DNA of 64,000 nucleotides from Pseudomonadales bacterium (GCA_028281005.1 JANQKS010000043.1:18450-82449), one strand, 5' to 3'. Counted from the stretch's first letter, positions 16,279-25,528 are shown. The notes: generated from the sequence alone by a model not told the origin. Translations and numbers: made by a program.

Positions 16279-17068
16279 TTTTGACAAAGACAGTCTCAGC
16301 AACACCTTCATAGTCGCCGTAGGCATCTGCTTGGTGTGCTCGGTGATTGTGTCGGGTATTGCGGTCGCGCTAAAACCCCAACAACAACTCAATCGCGAAC
16401 TCGATCAAAAGCAGAATATCCTGCGCGCCGCAGGTATGTTGCCTGCCGACAGTAATGTGGATGCGCAAGGGCGCACGGTGGATGAGCTGTTTGCCGAGTT
16501 TGAAGTGCGCGTGGTGGATCTGACAACCGGCGAGTACTTAGACGACATTGATCCGTCCACCTTTGATCCGATCAAAGCCGCGCGCGCACCGGAAACTTCA
16601 ATGGCGCTCTCGGCGGAACAGGACATCGCTACTTTACGGCGTCGTGAAAACGCCTCTGAGGTGTACATCATGCGCGGCGAGCAAGGCATCGAAAAGCTGG
16701 TGCTGCCGGTGCGCGGTTATGGCCTGTGGGGCACCATGTTCGGCTATTTGGCGTTGGATGCGGACCTGCAAACCATCTCCGGTCTGGGTTATTACAACCA
16801 TAAAGAAACCCCCGGATTGGGCGGAGAAGTAGACAACCCTCGCTGGAAAGCAGCTTGGGCCGGTGTGCAATTGTTTGACAGTGCCGGACAACCGGACGTG
16901 CGTTTGGTAAAACGGCGCAGTGAAGCGTCGTTGCCTGCGGCGAATTATGAGGTAGACGCCTTGTCCGGCGCCACGTTCACGACCCGCGGTGTGCAAAACA
17001 TGGTCAATTTTTGGACGGGTGAACTGGGTTTTGGCCCGTTTATACAACGTTTAAAGCCTAGCGCCTAA
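16271..17068 (+). CDS. nqrC: Na+-NQR subunit C
   Basis: NqrC is a single-helix subunit with a periplasmic domain carrying covalent FMN. The start chosen is GTG 16271 (protein MASFDKDSLSNTF), because GGAGG sits 7 bp upstream and the N-terminus matches the family; a TTG two codons earlier is possible. The N-terminal membrane helix is IVAVGICLVCSVIVSGIAVAL. The flavin attachment site is Thr235 in DALSGAT, a good match to the ApbE target pattern. The length of 265 residues is normal. Confidence 0.96.
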   Translation: MASFDKDSLSNTFIVAVGICLVCSVIVSGIAVALKPQQQLNRELDQKQNILRAAGMLPADSNVDAQGRTVDELFAEFEVRVVDLTTGEYLDDIDPSTFDPIKAARAPETSMALSAEQDIATLRRRENASEVYIMRGEQGIEKLVLPVRGYGLWGTMFGYLALDADLQTISGLGYYNHKETPGLGGEVDNPRWKAAWAGVQLFDSAGQPDVRLVKRRSEASLPAANYEVDALSGATFTTRGVQNMVNFWTGELGFGPFIQRLKPSA

Positions 17069-17128
17069 GGCGTGTAAGGGCGAAAGGAAAGTAAAAGTAG
17101 GGTAAAGAAGGGAAAAGAAGGGACAGAT

Positions 17129-17791
17129 ATGGCCAGTAACAAAGAGGTCTTAGTCGATCCGATTTTCAACAACAACCCGATTGCCTTGCAGGTGTTGGGT
17201 ATATGTTCCGCCTTGGCGGTGACCATCAGTATGTCGCAGACGTTGGTGATGTGCGCAGCGGTGATTTTTGTCTGCACCATGTCCAACGTCGCGGTGTCTT
17301 TGGTACGCAACCGTGTACCCACCAACATTCGTATCATTGTGCAAATGACCATCATCGCGTCCTTGGTGATTGTGGTGGATCAGGTACTACAAGCGGTGGC
17401 TTATGATATTTCCAAGAGCCTGTCGGTGTTTGTGGGTCTGATTATCACCAACTGTATCGTCATGGGTCGGGCGGAAGCCTTCGCCATGCAAAACGGTCCT
17501 TACCTGTCGGCGCTGGACGGTTTTGGCAACGCGCTAGGCTATAGCGTGATTCTCGTAGGCGTGGCGCTGATACGCGAGCCATTAGGCGCCGGCACCCTGA
17601 TGGGTTTTGAAATTTTCCCAACCGTGAGCAACGGCGGCTGGTACCACGCCAACGGTATGTTCCTGCTGTCACCCAGTGCATTTTTCATCATCGGCCTGTT
17701 TATATGGGCGATTCGCGCTTGGAAGAAAGACCAGGTCGAAGAACCGGAGTATGAAATTGCTCCCAACGCGCAGTATCAGGAGGCCATGTAA
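17129..17791 (+). CDS. nqrD: Na+-NQR subunit D
   Basis: NqrD is an integral membrane subunit of 220 residues with about six helices. It has the family's paired Cys in half-helices ([10 protein letters not shown] and [15 protein letters not shown]), which with the NqrE cysteines hold an Fe centre within the membrane. The gene follows nqrC after a 60-bp spacer that is unusually purine-rich (17080-17128) and contains several GGGAAAAGAAGG-like stretches that can serve as ribosome-binding sites. Confidence 0.97.
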   Translation: MASNKEVLVDPIFNNNPIALQVLGICSALAVTISMSQTLVMCAAVIFVCTMSNVAVSLVRNRVPTNIRIIVQMTIIASLVIVVDQVLQAVAYDISKSLSVFVGLIITNCIVMGRAEAFAMQNGPYLSALDGFGNALGYSVILVGVALIREPLGAGTLMGFEIFPTVSNGGWYHANGMFLLSPSAFFIIGLFIWAIRAWKKDQVEEPEYEIAPNAQYQEAM

Positions 17792-17793
17792 GC

Positions 17794-18402
17794 ATGGAAC
17801 ATTTCCTCGGCATCTTCATACGCGCGGTATTTATTGAAAATATGGCGCTGACCTTCTTCTTGGGGATGTGCACCTTTATCGCCATTTCCAAGAAGATTTC
17901 CACCGCCATCGGTTTGGGTATCGCCGTGGTGGTGGTGCTGGCCATCACCGTGCCGGTGAACAACCTGATTTACAACAACCTGCTGCGTGAAGGCGCGTTG
18001 GCCTGGGCCGGGTTCCCGGAAGTGGATTTGAGTTTCCTGGGGCTGCTGTCCTACATCGGCGTGATTGCCGCCATGGTGCAGATTCTAGAGATGGTGCTGG
18101 ATAAGTATGTGCCGGTCCTCTACAACGCGCTCGGTGTGTTTCTACCGTTGATCACAGTGAACTGCGCCATCTTGGGTGCGTCGTTGTTGATGATCGAACA
18201 GGATCAGACCTTTGCTGAAAGTGCCGTTTTTGGTTTAGGCGCCGGCGTTGGCTGGGCGTTGGCCATCACGGCGTTGGCCGGGGTGCGCGAGAAACTTAAG
18301 TACAGTGATGTGCCCGATGGCCTGCGCGGCCTGGGGATTACCTTCATTTCCGTAGGCTTGTTAAGTCTGTGTTTCATGTCCTTTGGCGGCATCGATATTT
18401 GA
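17794..18402 (+). CDS. nqrE: Na+-NQR subunit E
   Basis: NqrE is the pseudo-symmetric partner of NqrD. Its 202 residues are mostly membrane helices, with cysteines in [14 protein letters not shown] and [12 protein letters not shown] that match the Fe-binding positions. It starts 3 bp after nqrD; AGGAGG lies in the end of nqrD (about 17778). N-terminal sequence [20 protein letters not shown] fits the family. Confidence 0.97.
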   Translation: MEHFLGIFIRAVFIENMALTFFLGMCTFIAISKKISTAIGLGIAVVVVLAITVPVNNLIYNNLLREGALAWAGFPEVDLSFLGLLSYIGVIAAMVQILEMVLDKYVPVLYNALGVFLPLITVNCAILGASLLMIEQDQTFAESAVFGLGAGVGWALAITALAGVREKLKYSDVPDGLRGLGITFISVGLLSLCFMSFGGIDI

Positions 18403-18415
18403 TTTAGGGAATAGC

Positions 18416-19645
18416 ATGTTAGACACCACGGTATTGCTTGGCGTTGTTATGTTCACCGGTACGGTGCTGTTTCTGGTGGCGGTCATCTTGTTTGCGCGCT
18501 CCAGACTGGTGAGTACAGGTGACGTCACCATCGAGATTAATGATGATCCGGACAAAGCCATCCAGGTGCCCGCCGGCGGCAAGCTGCTTGGCACCCTGGC
18601 GGCGAAAGGTATTTTTCTGGCCAGCGCCTGTGGCGGTGGTGGCACCTGTGCGCAATGCCGCTGCCGTGTGGTGGAAGGCGGCGGTAGTATCCTGTCCACG
18701 GAAGAAGGCCATTTCACCCGCGGTGAAATACGTGACAACTGGCGCTTAAGCTGCCAGGTGGCGGTGAAGCAGGATCTCAAAATAGAGATACCGGAAGACG
18801 CCATCGGCGTGCAGCGTTGGGAGTGTGAGGTCATGAGCAACCCCAACGTCGCAACCTTTATCAAAGAGCTGAATCTGAAGCTGCCGGAAGGCGAAGAGGT
18901 CGACTTCAAGGCAGGCGGCTATGTACAGCTGGAAATCCCGCCGTACGAAATGCAGTACAAGGAAATCGACGTAGAAGAGGAATACCACGACGATTGGGAC
19001 CGGTTCAACGTGTGGGACAACTTCAGCAAGGTGGATGAAGAAACCATCCGCGCTTACTCCATGGCCAACTATCCGGAAGAGAAGGGCATCTTAAAGTTCA
19101 ACATTCGCGTCGCCAGCCCACCGCCGGGGATGGATGTACCGGCGGGTAAAATGTCTTCTTATGTCTTTAATCTGAAGCCGGGCGATAAGCTCACCGTGTT
19201 TGGCCCCTATGGGGAATTTTTTGTCAAAGACACCCCGGCGGAAAAGATATGGATCGGCGGTGGAGCCGGCATGGCGCCTTTACGCTCGCAGATCTTTGAT
19301 GAGTTGCGCCGCCGCGGACGCACCACCAAGATGAGTTATTGGTACGGCGCGCGATCATTACGCGAGATGTTTTATGTCGAAGAGTTTGATCAACTGGCGC
19401 AAGAGTTCGACAACTTTGATTGGCATGTCGCGTTGTCGGATCCGTTGCCGGAAGACAACTTTGACGGCCATATTGGGTTTATCCATCAAGTTGTGTTCGA
19501 CAACTACTTAAAAGATCACCCCGCGCCGGAAGACTGCGAATACTATTTGTGCGGGCCTCCGCCAATGACCGCCGCGGTGTTACAGATGCTTGATGACCTG
19601 GGTGTGGAGCCGGAAAATATTCACCTGGATGACTTCGGCGGCTAA
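18416..19645 (+). CDS. nqrF: Na+-NQR subunit F (NADH-oxidising flavoprotein)
   Basis: NqrF takes electrons from NADH through FAD to a 2Fe-2S cluster. The start chosen is ATG 18416, giving [11 protein letters not shown] and one N-terminal helix; the longer frame from 18383 would run into nqrE. The ferredoxin domain has C72, C78, C81 and C112 ([10 protein letters not shown] and LSCQ). The FAD-binding domain includes RAYSMANYP and the NADH domain [14 protein letters not shown] and CGPPPM. It is 409 residues, as expected. The gene ends the operon: no apbE or nqrM follows, although one or both often do. Confidence 0.97.
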   Translation: MLDTTVLLGVVMFTGTVLFLVAVILFARSRLVSTGDVTIEINDDPDKAIQVPAGGKLLGTLAAKGIFLASACGGGGTCAQCRCRVVEGGGSILSTEEGHFTRGEIRDNWRLSCQVAVKQDLKIEIPEDAIGVQRWECEVMSNPNVATFIKELNLKLPEGEEVDFKAGGYVQLEIPPYEMQYKEIDVEEEYHDDWDRFNVWDNFSKVDEETIRAYSMANYPEEKGILKFNIRVASPPPGMDVPAGKMSSYVFNLKPGDKLTVFGPYGEFFVKDTPAEKIWIGGGAGMAPLRSQIFDELRRRGRTTKMSYWYGARSLREMFYVEEFDQLAQEFDNFDWHVALSDPLPEDNFDGHIGFIHQVVFDNYLKDHPAPEDCEYYLCGPPPMTAAVLQMLDDLGVEPENIHLDDFGG

Positions 19646-19657
19646 CAGCTCACTTAT

Positions 19658-21208
19658 TTAGCCCGCGCGGGTAAACTCCGCGCGGGTGAGATTGCTACCC
19701 TGGGGTGTAGGGTCGAGCGGGTAAATTGGCCGGCGCACCTTTTCGAACTGCACTTCGCTGTAGTCGGAAGTACATACACCCAAACCTGCACATTCGATGG
19801 TGTCTTTGACCAGCTCGCGGAAACCCACGCGGTAGTGGATGCGGCTTTTTAGCATAATGTAGCGCCGATGGTTGGGTTCCATCCCCAAACAGCGGAAACA
19901 CTCTGGGTCATAAGGTTCGATGTGTCTGGATATGATGGCGATGTCGATGTCATTAGGCAGCGCCAATACGGCACTTGGCCCCATGTTGATGCCTAATCCC
20001 CGTGCCATTTCCACGCGTGCCTTAAAGCGACCGTTGCTCAAGAGCTTAACCTCACCGGTGAGCGTCAACGGTTGGCTTTGTTGCTGCAAAGCCGGCATGT
20101 CTAGCTTTCCACCCAGCTGCACGGTCACTTCCGCACCAATCCCGGCGGCCATCATGTGCGTCACAACATCCGGGTCGTAGAAACCAAATACCGCAACATC
20201 GTGCAGATCCGCGGCCAACACCGCCGCCAACACCTCTGTGGTGTCCATGGTGCCGCCCGAAGCGGTGTTGTCATAGTGATCGAGAATGAGAACCGGACCG
20301 GAGGCGCCGTCGCCTTGGTGCTCCGCGGCGTTTTTAGCACGTGCCATAGAGTCAGCCAAAGGCTCAACTTGATAAACGAAATGTTCGCGATCCTGCCAGG
20401 CCTGGTCGAGCAACTCGTTGGTATAGCCTCGGGCTAGGTCGGCGTTGTTATCGGTAATGGTCACCACCGACAAACCAGCGTCATGGATGTCGGCATGCGG
20501 AAACCCGGTAAATAGGCTAACCGCCAGACAATTGCTCTGTTCCAGTTGCTTGACCCGTTCTTGGAGGGCTTGGTTGGGAAAATCATCGGTACCCTGGCGC
20601 ATTACATGGGGCAACATCGGTGCATTTCCCCAAGTCATGGTGGGTGTTACTTCACCGGCCAGCATCTTAAAGAAAACGTTAGCGGCACGACGGGCGGTGC
20701 CATCCATGTCGATGTGTGGATAGGTGTGGTAACCGCACAGCACATCGCAATTGGCCACCATGTCTTCGGTCAGGTTGGCGTGCATATCCAGCGACACGGC
20801 GATCGGCAGTTGTGGAAACGCGGTACGTAGACGCTTGAGCAGTTCTCCTTCGCCGTCGTCGTAGCTTTTAGTTGCCATGGCGCCATGCAGATCGAGCAGC
20901 AAAGCGTCCACTTCACCGGCCAACTCGACAATGGCAGCGCACATCGTCTCGTAAGCATCGTCTTCTACCCGTCCACTGGGGGGCGCGTTTGCGGCAATCC
21001 CCATGACAATGTCGGCGTTGTGAGATTCGGCGACCTCGATGTAACCGCCCAAGCAAGAAGCGGTATTGCGGTAGACATTGAGCGCCGCTTCACCCTGTAG
21101 GGGTGCGTCGCGCCCGCCGCTAAAACGATCTAAATCGGTCACCACCGGTGAAAAGGTATTGGTCTCATGGCTCATCATGGCAATACCTATGCGGATTCGC
21201 TCAGTCAT
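19658..21208 (-). CDS. M81 family metallopeptidase (MlrC-like)
   Basis: A 516-residue protein of the M81 family, whose best-known member is MlrC (microcystinase C). It starts IGIAMMSHETNTFSP, the family's N-terminal hallmark. Other conserved segments are LLLDLHGAMATKSYDDGEGE, SLDMHANLTEDM, and the C-terminal-domain start LILDHYDNTASGGTMDTTEV. Metal ligands are expected among these Asp and His residues. Its start codon overlaps the stop of the upstream GrdB-like selenoprotein gene (ATGA), so the two are translationally coupled. The natural substrate is unknown. The stop lies by a 9-bp GC-rich hairpin. Confidence 0.85.
   Translation of the reverse strand: MTERIRIGIAMMSHETNTFSPVVTDLDRFSGGRDAPLQGEAALNVYRNTASCLGGYIEVAESHNADIVMGIAANAPPSGRVEDDAYETMCAAIVELAGEVDALLLDLHGAMATKSYDDGEGELLKRLRTAFPQLPIAVSLDMHANLTEDMVANCDVLCGYHTYPHIDMDGTARRAANVFFKMLAGEVTPTMTWGNAPMLPHVMRQGTDDFPNQALQERVKQLEQSNCLAVSLFTGFPHADIHDAGLSVVTITDNNADLARGYTNELLDQAWQDREHFVYQVEPLADSMARAKNAAEHQGDGASGPVLILDHYDNTASGGTMDTTEVLAAVLAADLHDVAVFGFYDPDVVTHMMAAGIGAEVTVQLGGKLDMPALQQQSQPLTLTGEVKLLSNGRFKARVEMARGLGINMGPSAVLALPNDIDIAIISRHIEPYDPECFRCLGMEPNHRRYIMLKSRIHYRVGFRELVKDTIECAGLGVCTSDYSEVQFEKVRRPIYPLDPTPQGSNLTRAEFTRAG
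19662..19686. terminator. GC-rich hairpin between nqrF and the M81 gene
   Basis: CCCGCGCGG and its complement CCGCGCGGG are separated by 7 bases, giving a 9-bp perfect stem. It lies 16 bp past the nqrF stop and overlaps the last codons of the convergent M81 gene. There is no good T-tract on either side, so termination is plausible rather than shown. Confidence 0.4.
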
Positions 21209-22158
21209 GCGCTTTCTTCTAGGAATACACAGGTGGTACAGGGCCCCATGGCTGCGTCTGCATCTGCTTCGTTCTGGTACTGGGGTGTGTCGAAGCGCTC
21301 CACGCGGTCGTCTTCATGCGCGTTGGCGTCGTCATTTGAATCCGCGTTGTGTTCACTCTGTGCAGGTTTAGGACGCATGACGCTGTCTTTCCAGACATCG
21401 TCCGTCCGCCACTCGTAAGTTAGATCAACAATGGTGCCGGGCGCTTGAATGTTTGCCAGTGCTTGTAAAGTGTCTTGCAAAACAGCCATTTGGTTGTCTG
21501 TATCCAATGGTTTGCCAGCGGTGTGCCCCAAGGGATAATCCAAATACACGGCCCGCGGCGGATTAACGGCAGCGGTGATAGACCGTGCGCTGGACATGCT
21601 GATGGTGGGGATGCCGCGGCTTTCAATCTCTCGTGCGATCAGTCCAACGGACTGGTGGCAGACGGGTCAGACCGGCACCAACAACACGACGTCGACTTCG
21701 TCTTGGGTGACCCGCTGCGCCAGGGCCGGGGCCAGAATGTCACGTACCTTACGGCTCGAGTAGATGCCTCCCATAAAGGTATAAGCATTGGGTGGCAGAC
21801 TACCTATCAAGCCCTCGCGCTGGCCGCGGCGCAAGGTTTCTAGCGGAAAGACGACGTTAGGATCGCGGCGTGCGTCGGTCAGATCGTAAGCAAAGTGGGT
21901 GGCCCGCAGCGTGTCGTTGGCGGTATCACTGGCAATTTCCCGGTAGCTGAAGTCGTCTTTAAAGTGGAACGCAATCTGTCCGTGTGCATAAATACCGCCG
22001 GATGCAATGAGGCCAACCTTACATTGGGCGAGCGGTTTGGTGAGAGGCGTAAAAGCGGGTGCGTCTGCATTGTGCACCCATTGATAGGGTGGATACCCTA
22101 ACGCGCTGTATTGCGCCTCGGTGCGTTGAATGTAATCCACCGGCGGCCGATCACCCAT
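21205..22158 (-). CDS. GrdB/PrdB-like selenoprotein, in-frame UGA at residue 164
   Basis: A 317-residue protein if UGA at 21667-21669 is read as selenocysteine. The parts before (22158-21670) and after (21666-21205) are in the same frame, with no other stop. The junction reads LLVPV-U-PVCHQSVGLIA. This UxxCH matches the place where glycine, sarcosine, betaine and D-proline reductase B subunits carry their catalytic Sec or Cys. A bacterial SECIS-type hairpin follows at 21640-21654. The start is ATG 22158 (MGDRPPVDYIQRTEAQYSAL), with GGGAGAG upstream. Other conserved segments are GLIASGGIYAHGQ and YTFMGGIYSSRKV. It overlaps the M81 gene by 4 bp. Substrate unknown. A Sec-to-stop pseudogene is the alternative, but the hairpin argues against it. 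Confidence 0.88.
21634..21660 (-). promoter_or_regulatory. SECIS element of the GrdB-like selenoprotein gene
   Basis: In the mRNA, CAGUCC-GUU-GGACUG (21654 to 21640) forms a perfect 6-bp stem with a three-base loop that begins GU. The loop G lies 18 nt after the UGA, inside the 16-37 nt range known for bacterial SECIS hairpins. UGC (21660-21658) and GCA (21636-21634) can extend the stem across a 3x3 internal region. Confidence 0.85.
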
Positions 22159-22256
22159 CGGTGCTCTCCCATTGCTGTTCTCGGTAACGGACGTTAGCAA
22201 CGCCAGCCGATGCTGACAACTTGTGCGCCTGGCCGCTTCGATGCAGACTCTGGGGT

Positions 22257-23087
22257 ATGTCGGATACTCCCCAAAGCCGCAGAATCTCTCTCGCCTCCGG
22301 TGTGTTACCGGAGTTTGACGCGCTCACGGTTGCGCGGTCTGCAGTCGCCGCGGGGTATACGGATGCGGGTTTGATGGTACGCGCAGACGAATGGGATCGC
22401 GGGGCGGAAGCAGAACTGCTTGATATCCGTGCCCAGCACGGTCTGGGTTATCTTGACGTAGAAGTGTTGTGGATCCCTGCGGGCGGCGCGCTGGATGACA
22501 GCCATCAGTTTATTGTTGAAGTGGGCGGTCGATTACACGCCGATCATTTACTGGTGGTGAGTGACGAAGCGGACGCAGAGCGATTGGCGCCCGCGTTAAC
22601 CCAGATCACCGCATGGTGTGAACCGTTTAAACTTAAACCCATGTTGGAGTTTTTACGCATCACCCAGGTGACGAGCCTAACGCAAGCCCAAGACCTGCTG
22701 GCTGCATGCCGGGAGCAGAACTTCGGCATTCTGCTGGACAGCTTACACCTTGCGCGCAGTGGGGAGCTGCAACAGCTGCCCGCGTTGGATGCCACGCAGC
22801 ATCCCTACATACAGCTGTGCGATGGGAATTTGCATTGCTCGGATGATCCGGGTCAGCTATTGGAAGATGCCATCGATCTGCGCAGCGCACCCGGGCAGGG
22901 TGCGCTGCCGCTGGCGCCTTTGTTAGAGGCGCTGCCGGCAAACACGCCGCTCAGTTTAGAAGTACGTTCACGCACGTTGCGCGAATCCTACCCTGATCCA
23001 CTACAACGGGCGGCAACAGTATTAACCCACACCCAACAATTTCTCACGGAGCTAGAGCATGAGCGACACGCAGCCTCTATTGTATGA
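22257..23087 (+). CDS. Sugar-phosphate isomerase/epimerase-like TIM barrel
   Basis: A 276-residue protein resembling xylose-isomerase-like TIM-barrel proteins (AP endonuclease 2 superfamily). Visible segments are ISLASGVLPEFDALTVARSA, KPMLEFLRITQVTSL, FGILLDSLHLARSG and HPYIQLCDGN. The Glu, Asp and His residues in these are the usual metal ligands of the fold. Start ATG 22257 is preferred; an ORF from 22221 only adds an unlikely leader. It diverges from the selenoprotein gene and overlaps the next gene by 29 bp. Confidence 0.65.
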   Translation: MSDTPQSRRISLASGVLPEFDALTVARSAVAAGYTDAGLMVRADEWDRGAEAELLDIRAQHGLGYLDVEVLWIPAGGALDDSHQFIVEVGGRLHADHLLVVSDEADAERLAPALTQITAWCEPFKLKPMLEFLRITQVTSLTQAQDLLAACREQNFGILLDSLHLARSGELQQLPALDATQHPYIQLCDGNLHCSDDPGQLLEDAIDLRSAPGQGALPLAPLLEALPANTPLSLEVRSRTLRESYPDPLQRAATVLTHTQQFLTELEHERHAASIV

Positions 23088-23847
23088 AGAAGCCGATCAC
23101 GTAGGCGTCATCACCTTGAACCGACCCGAGGCGATGAATTCCCTCACCTACCAGCTATACGCTGACCTGGAAGATACCGTGCGCAACAGCAAAGCTCGGG
23201 TGTTGGTCATTACCGCGACCGGCCGTGCGTTCTGTGCGGGGGATGACGTTAAACAAATTCTCGGTAGTTCCGCACCGGCACCCAAAGAGTTTCGCGAGCG
23301 CAGTAAGGCGACCGGAGGACTGACGCCCGCTGCTGACGCCTTGTTGTACACCGACATCCCGGTGATCGCAGCCGTCAACGGCCCGGCAGTGGGGTGGGGG
23401 ATGGAGCTTGCCTTGATGGCAGATATTCGCATTGCCTCGCAAAACGCTAAGTTTGGCGAACTGTTTGTGATTCGCGGCCTGTGTTGTGACGCACCGGGCC
23501 TAGGTCGCTTGGCTGCCCTGGTGGGTCGGGAGCGCGCGGCTGAAATGCTGTTTACCGGCGAGGTCATTGATGCCGCTGCCGCCGAACGGATAGGGCTGGT
23601 CAGTCGGTGCGTCCCGCATGAACAGTTGCTGCCCGAGGCCATGGCGTTGGCGGCGAAAATTGCAAAAAACCCGCCGTTAGCGGTGCAGGCACTCAAAGCC
23701 GGCTTGCGCCGCACGGTGGAACCCGATTGGCGGGATACCGGCAAATGGGCCATTGAGCAGATTACCTATCTGCGCGGCACAGAAGACTCCAAAGAAGGGG
23801 TCGCCGCGTTTTTGGAAAAACGCGAGCCTGTGTATCAGGGGCGCTAG
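23059..23847 (+). CDS. Enoyl-CoA hydratase/isomerase family protein
   Basis: A 262-residue crotonase-fold protein. It has VGVITLNRPEAMNSLTYQLY at the N-terminus, the CoA-binding and oxyanion-hole segments RAFCAGDDVKQI and AAVNGPAVGWGMELALMADI, and an extended C-terminal helix region. The usual catalytic Glu of hydratases is not obvious: the segment reads LFVIRGLCCDAPGLGRL, so the reaction could differ. It overlaps the upstream gene. A 20-bp tandem duplication spans its stop codon (23833-23872). Confidence 0.85.
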   Translation: MSDTQPLLYEEADHVGVITLNRPEAMNSLTYQLYADLEDTVRNSKARVLVITATGRAFCAGDDVKQILGSSAPAPKEFRERSKATGGLTPAADALLYTDIPVIAAVNGPAVGWGMELALMADIRIASQNAKFGELFVIRGLCCDAPGLGRLAALVGRERAAEMLFTGEVIDAAAAERIGLVSRCVPHEQLLPEAMALAAKIAKNPPLAVQALKAGLRRTVEPDWRDTGKWAIEQITYLRGTEDSKEGVAAFLEKREPVYQGR

Positions 23848-23872
23848 CTTGATATCAGGGGCGCCAGCTTGG
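23833..23872. repeat. 20-bp tandem duplication across a stop codon
   Basis: TATCAGGGGCGCTAGCTTGA is followed at once by a second copy with two changes (TATCAGGGGCGCCAGCTTGG). The stop codon of the crotonase gene lies in the first copy. Confidence 0.85.
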
Positions 23873-23876
23873 CCGG

Positions 23877-24290
23877 TCAGCTAGTCCAGCCGGGTCCGTC
23901 TTTATTGGCCAGTTCTCCATCGACGTAGAGATCTACTTTATTGGTGTAAAAGGAGGCATACCCGCGTAGCGGCTCACATTCGTCGTAAGGATCCATATAA
24001 GCCCAAATTGCATCCGTAACAGGGCCGTCTTCAGTATGCACCGACCAATAACTTGCATGGCCTTTGAACGGACAGTAGGTGTCTGTGTCGGTGGCGCTGA
24101 TCAAGGCTTGGTTTACATCCTCCAGCGGCATGTACCACACAGGCCGGTGTTTGGTTTCTTCCACTAATACCGAGCGTTGGCTACGGGCAATTTCAGTGTT
24201 GCCGATACGTACCACCACTTCGCTGTCCTGGGGCAGGATGGAGACGGCGTAGTTTGGGTGTTGCTCAAAGCCTGGGGCTGGATTGGCCAT
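23877..24290 (-). CDS. DUF427 domain protein
   Basis: A 137-residue protein of the DUF427 family, recognised by ETKHRPVWYMPLEDV, TYCPFKGHASYWSV and FYTNKVDLYVDGE. Members are small single-domain proteins of unknown function. The start is ATG 24290 (MANPAPGFEQHPNY), with GGGAG about 9 bp upstream; the longer frame to 24356 is unlikely. It diverges from the epimerase gene, whose start is 56 bp away. Confidence 0.85.
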   Translation of the reverse strand: MANPAPGFEQHPNYAVSILPQDSEVVVRIGNTEIARSQRSVLVEETKHRPVWYMPLEDVNQALISATDTDTYCPFKGHASYWSVHTEDGPVTDAIWAYMDPYDECEPLRGYASFYTNKVDLYVDGELANKDGPGWTS

Positions 24291-24346
24291 GTAATTCTCC
24301 CTACCATGTTTTGCTGTTCTACACGATATCGCGAGGCATAGCGCAA

Positions 24347-25435
24347 GTGGAAGCATTAGTTATTGGCGGCACCGGGCCTACTGGCCACTACATCGTCAAC
24401 GGTTTGTTGGCGCGAGGTTTTGAAGTTGCCATCTTGCACACCGGGCGCCACGAGGTAGACGAAATCCCAGCCCAAGTAGAACACATCCACACCAACCCGT
24501 TTGATCAAACGCTGCTTGCCGAAGCCATACGCGGACGTCATTGGGACCTGACCATTGCCACCTACGGGCGCTTGCGCAGAGTGGCGGAAGTGATGGTTGG
24601 CCATACCCAACGGTTTATGTCTGTGGGTGGCGGGCCCGCCTATCGGGGCTATATGAATGCGGAAGCGTTGTGGCCAACGGGCATGGTGGTGCCCACCGCT
24701 GAGGATGCGCCGAAGACCCGTAACGAAGCTGAAGACGGCAAAGGTTTTCGAGTGTTGAAAAGTGAAGAAGCGGTATTTGCCTTGCATGCGGACGCGACCC
24801 ACTTCAGGTACCCGTACATCTACGGCAAGTATCAGATTGCCCCTCGCGAGTGGCCCATCGTCAAACGCATTTTGGATGGACGCCCACACATCATTCTGCC
24901 GGAGGATGGCCTAACCCTGAACCATTATGGCGGTGCCGCCAATATGGCCCATGCGGTCTTGCTGGCGGTGGATCATGAGAGAACCTCACGAGGGCAAATT
25001 TACAACTGCGGCGATGCGAAGATTCTCACGTTGCGGCAGGTGGTTGAGGTGTGTAGCCAAGCCTTGGGGCATGTTTGGGACATCGTCTCCATGCCTTACT
25101 CCTTGGCCGTCTCTGCCCGGCCATTAATGGGCCAGCCCTGGGCTACCCATCGGGTTTTTGACCTGGCCAAAATCAAAACTGAGTTGGGTTATACGGACAT
25201 CGTTGACCCTTTAGACGGCGTGGCAGAGGCAGCCCGTTATTATGCTGAACATGGTGTGGACGAACGGGGTGCGGCCACGCTACAGGACCCCTACGACTAT
25301 GCGGCGGAAGATCAATTGGTCCACGCGTGGCGCCAAGCCATGGCCAGTATCCCGGACAATTTGTTCAATGCCGAACCCGGCTACACCAGCTCCTACAGCG
25401 GTCCGGGGGGTAGCCAACGTAAAGCCGCGTGGTAG
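24347..25435 (+). CDS. NAD-dependent epimerase/dehydratase family protein
   Basis: A 362-residue extended short-chain dehydrogenase. The N-terminal nucleotide-binding motif is VIGGTGPTGHYIVNGLLARG, so GTG 24347 is the sensible start; the ATG at 24254 would overlap the divergent gene's start and add an odd leader. The middle has the segment FRYPYIYGKYQIAPREWPIV, where the Tyr-x-x-x-Lys of the fold may lie. Substrate unknown. MaoC and acyl-CoA dehydrogenase genes follow. Confidence 0.7.
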   Translation: MEALVIGGTGPTGHYIVNGLLARGFEVAILHTGRHEVDEIPAQVEHIHTNPFDQTLLAEAIRGRHWDLTIATYGRLRRVAEVMVGHTQRFMSVGGGPAYRGYMNAEALWPTGMVVPTAEDAPKTRNEAEDGKGFRVLKSEEAVFALHADATHFRYPYIYGKYQIAPREWPIVKRILDGRPHIILPEDGLTLNHYGGAANMAHAVLLAVDHERTSRGQIYNCGDAKILTLRQVVEVCSQALGHVWDIVSMPYSLAVSARPLMGQPWATHRVFDLAKIKTELGYTDIVDPLDGVAEAARYYAEHGVDERGAATLQDPYDYAAEDQLVHAWRQAMASIPDNLFNAEPGYTSSYSGPGGSQRKAAW

Positions 25436-25528
25436 CTGCAGCAACAAGCGGGCACACTACCACCGGGTACACAATGCGAGCGTGTACACAAAAAGCCGCA
25501 CACACTTAACAAACAGGAGGCACCTCTT

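Noticed and set aside
18383..18415. Upstream start for nqrF at 18383
   Set aside because: It overlaps the nqrE end, and the ATG at 18416 gives the standard NqrF N-terminus.
21667..21669. UGA as a real stop, making the GrdB-like gene a pseudogene or two proteins
   Set aside because: The frame continues intact for 154 codons with family motifs, no other stop occurs, and a SECIS-type hairpin follows at the right distance.
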